Positions 50,537-52,249 of a DNA stretch of 52,249 bases are shown here, one piece after another. Both the position numbers and the translations under genes were made by a program. The notes below the pieces were generated by a model that worked only from the letters and a program-made list of their open reading frames with translations, ran no database searches and was not told the DNA's origin. Position 1 is the stretch's first letter. Each line of letters opens with the position of its first letter. This DNA comes from an uncultured Actinomycetes bacterium (GTDB lineage Bacteria > Actinomycetota > Actinomycetes > Nanopelagicales > Nanopelagicaceae), in the NCBI GenBank assembly GCA_903827945.1, contig CAIKKN010000009.1, positions 116,046-168,294 on the forward strand, written 5' to 3'.

Positions 50537-51883
50537 GTGCTCTCGTTGGATGATCTTCGTCGTGAAATTGAAGCTGGCCGAATCGATACGGTCGTAGTCG
50601 GTATTACCGATATGCAGGGCCGCATGCAGGGAAAGCGCATTCACGCGCCCTTCTTTCTTGCCGACACTCTCGCTCATGGAACCGAAGGCTGCAACTATCT
50701 TCTAGCCGTAGATATAGATATGAATACTGTCCAGGGCTATGACGTCTCATCGTGGGAGACCGGATACGCAGATATGGCTATGGCCGTCGACATCAACACA
50801 CTTCGTTATCTTCCTTGGCACGAAGGAACAGCGATGGTCGTCGCTGACTTACTTGATCATCACAAGAATCCAATCACCGTTTCCCCACGCCAGATTTTGA
50901 AGAAGCAGTTGGATCGTTTGGACAAGGCTGGAATGGTTGCCATGTGTGGAACCGAGCTTGAATTTATCGTTTTCAAAGATACATATGAAGAGGCCTGGAA
51001 TAAGTCTTATAACGATTTAACCCCAGCGAATCAGTACAACGTCGATTACTCATTGACAGGTACCGCTCGTGTTGAAAAATTGTTACGAGCAATACGCCTT
51101 GGAATGGCTGGGGCAGGACTTGTTGTCGAATCCGTCAAAGGCGAGTGTAATTTCGGTCAACACGAAATCGCATTCCGATATGCAGATGCACTTACAACCT
51201 GCGATAACCACTCGATTTATAAGATGGGCGCAAAAGAGATTGCATCGCAACAGGATTGTTCCCTTACTTTCATGGCCAAGTTCAATGAAAAAGAAGGATC
51301 TTCTTGCCATATTCACCTTTCATTCCGCGACAAAGCAGGAAATGCAATTATGGCTGGCGATGCTGGCGATGGAATGAGCGAGCTGGGTCGCAATTATTTG
51401 GCAGGAGTTCAAGCTCACTTGCGTGAACTTTCACTTTTGTTCGCTCCAAACATCAATTCATACAAGCGATACCAACCTGGAACTTTCGCTCCAACAGCAA
51501 TCAAGTGGGGCCGTGATAACCGCACATGCGCGCTTCGCCTCGTTGGTGAAGGACTTGGGCTTCGTGTAGAAAATCGCGTGCCTGGTGGTGATGCAAATCC
51601 ATATCTTGCTGTTGCTGGAATGGTTGCTGCAGGACTTGATGGAATTGAGAATAAGTTGGCACTCGAACCTATTTTCACTGGAAATGCCTACGCACTTGAG
51701 ACTTCTCGTGTGCCAACATCACTCCAGGAAGCTCGCGATATTTGGGCAAATAGCCAATGGGTTCGCGATACATTTGGCGCAGATGTGCAGAAGCATTATG
51801 CGCATATGGCCGATACAGAAATTGACGCCTACTCGCGTGCTGTTACTGATTGGGAACGTTTTCGTAGCTTCGAACGGATGTGA
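50537..51883 (+). CDS. Glutamine synthetase-family gamma-glutamyl amine ligase
   Basis: A 448-residue GS-fold ATP-dependent ligase. Metal and ATP motifs are present: GTELEF (E-x-E site), ESVKGECNFGQHEI, SSCHIHLS (ATP site), NSYKRYQPGTFAP and RVPGGDANPYLAVAG. The GTG start is fixed by AAGGAG 5 nt upstream. It lacks the adenylylation loop of GlnA and clusters by motif with GlnA3/GlnA4/PuuA-type enzymes that attach glutamate to polyamines or ethanolamine (family knowledge). The divergent amine-type permease and the downstream aldehyde dehydrogenase support an amine catabolic role. Confidence 0.85.
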   Translation: MLSLDDLRREIEAGRIDTVVVGITDMQGRMQGKRIHAPFFLADTLAHGTEGCNYLLAVDIDMNTVQGYDVSSWETGYADMAMAVDINTLRYLPWHEGTAMVVADLLDHHKNPITVSPRQILKKQLDRLDKAGMVAMCGTELEFIVFKDTYEEAWNKSYNDLTPANQYNVDYSLTGTARVEKLLRAIRLGMAGAGLVVESVKGECNFGQHEIAFRYADALTTCDNHSIYKMGAKEIASQQDCSLTFMAKFNEKEGSSCHIHLSFRDKAGNAIMAGDAGDGMSELGRNYLAGVQAHLRELSLLFAPNINSYKRYQPGTFAPTAIKWGRDNRTCALRLVGEGLGLRVENRVPGGDANPYLAVAGMVAAGLDGIENKLALEPIFTGNAYALETSRVPTSLQEARDIWANSQWVRDTFGADVQKHYAHMADTEIDAYSRAVTDWERFRSFERM

Positions 51884-51888
51884 TTTAA

Positions 51889-52249
51889 CTGAGTACATAT
51901 ACAGTCATTAATCCAGTCACAACAAAAGCTGTTGCAGATATTGCAATGGCAGATGTGGCACAAACTGATGCAATCATTCTCAAGGCCGCTAAAGCCTTTG
52001 AGACTTGGCGCAAAGTAAACCCAGGTGATCGGGCAAAGTTATTGCGTAAATTTGCCGCAACAGTCGATAGCCACAATGAGGAACTTGCCCAACTTGAAGT
52101 CCTTAACTCTGGCCACACCATCTCAAATGCTCGATGGGAAGCTGGCAACGTACGTGATGTACTCAATTACTACAGCGCAGCACCTGAGCGGCTTTTTGGT
52201 CGCCAGATTCCAGTTCCAAACGGAATCGATATTACTTTTAAGGAACCCC
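51889..52249 (+). CDS. Aldehyde dehydrogenase, 5' fragment, CTG start
   Basis: The first ~120 residues of an NAD(P)-dependent aldehyde dehydrogenase, cut by the window end. It begins (M)STYTVINPVT, the usual ALDH N-terminus, from a CTG codon lying right after an in-frame TAA; the next in-frame ATG would remove the conserved INP motif. The segment AFETWRKVNPGDRAKLLRKFA and LEVLNSGHTISNAR fit PuuC/betaine-aldehyde type enzymes. The catalytic Cys lies beyond the window. It starts 5 nt after the glutamine-synthetase-like stop, so it is co-transcribed and would oxidise the aldehyde of the gamma-glutamyl amine route. Confidence 0.85.
   Translation, partial: MSTYTVINPVTTKAVADIAMADVAQTDAIILKAAKAFETWRKVNPGDRAKLLRKFAATVDSHNEELAQLEVLNSGHTISNARWEAGNVRDVLNYYSAAPERLFGRQIPVPNGIDITFKEP

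Noticed and set aside
1-52249. tRNA/rRNA genes, CRISPR arrays, insertion sequences, prophage or defence islands
   Set aside because: None seen: all gaps are under 230 bp, no cloverleaf-like sequences or spaced repeats were noticed, and no transposase, integrase or known defence protein is encoded.

Overview
The window reads as a gene-dense chromosomal segment of a streamlined, moderate-GC actinobacterium. Lineage markers are a WhiB regulator, mycothiol biosynthesis (MshB), the MtrA-MtrB system, PdtaS, and the families DUF3107, DUF3499, DUF5719, Rv3235 and DUF4389. GC near 45%, start/stop overlaps (ATGA, TAATG, TTGA), no intergenic gap above about 230 bp and short operons fit freshwater planktonic Nanopelagicales (acI) best. 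That placement is an inference from gene content and style, not a phylogeny. I found no tRNA, rRNA, CRISPR array, insertion sequence, integrase or prophage.

Layout. (1) 1-6.9 kb: 3' end of leucyl aminopeptidase, O-methyltransferase, tatB, mrp, a channel-less MgtE-N/CBS protein coupled to an Nramp-like carrier, an EamA exporter and a PHP phosphoesterase. (2) 6.9-12.6 kb: DUF3107 and TetR divergent from mshB; a CysRS-like protein; fdxA, dapC and a mannose-1-phosphate guanylyltransferase. (3) 12.6-30.1 kb: an actinobacterial core block, namely whiB, a giant membrane glycosyltransferase, DUF5719, DUF3499, phosphomannomutase, ahcY, mtrA, mtrB, comF, secA, Rv3235-family, a SAF protein with a MinD/CpaE-like ATPase, and pdtaS. 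Compared with mycobacteria, lpqB, hpf, fbiA/fbiB and sigE-rseA-htrA are absent from their usual places. (4) 30.1-37.5 kb: DUF4389, NAD(P)HX dehydratase, then a four-gene 2-oxoacid:acceptor oxidoreductase operon whose last subunit fuses a GltD-like flavoprotein to a ferredoxin domain, followed by a nitronate-monooxygenase-like flavoenzyme. (5) 37.5-46.2 kb: an OafA/SGNH acyltransferase translationally coupled to a complete trans-4-hydroxy-L-proline catabolic set (epimerase, three-subunit D-hydroxyproline dehydrogenase, deaminase and a convergent 2-oxoglutarate-semialdehyde dehydrogenase) next to trhO. (6) 46.3-52.2 kb: a secreted SGNH protein, a GATase, an SDR, and an amine module (APC permease divergent from a gamma-glutamyl-amine-ligase-like glutamine synthetase plus an aldehyde dehydrogenase cut by the window end).

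How it works together. The left half is housekeeping: envelope assembly, secretion, mannosylation, mycothiol, lysine and methyl-cycle metabolism. The right half is scavenging of organic nitrogen and carbon: hydroxyproline to 2-oxoglutarate, 2-oxoacid oxidation to NAD(P)H or ferredoxin, and amines via gamma-glutamylation. A strong sequence-level regularity is a TANNNT box exactly 6 nt before the start codon of many operon-first genes on both strands, which implies widespread leaderless transcription. No gene-free stretch exceeds 300 bp; the largest gaps (50311-50536, 12588-12766, 31424-31547) are described as features.
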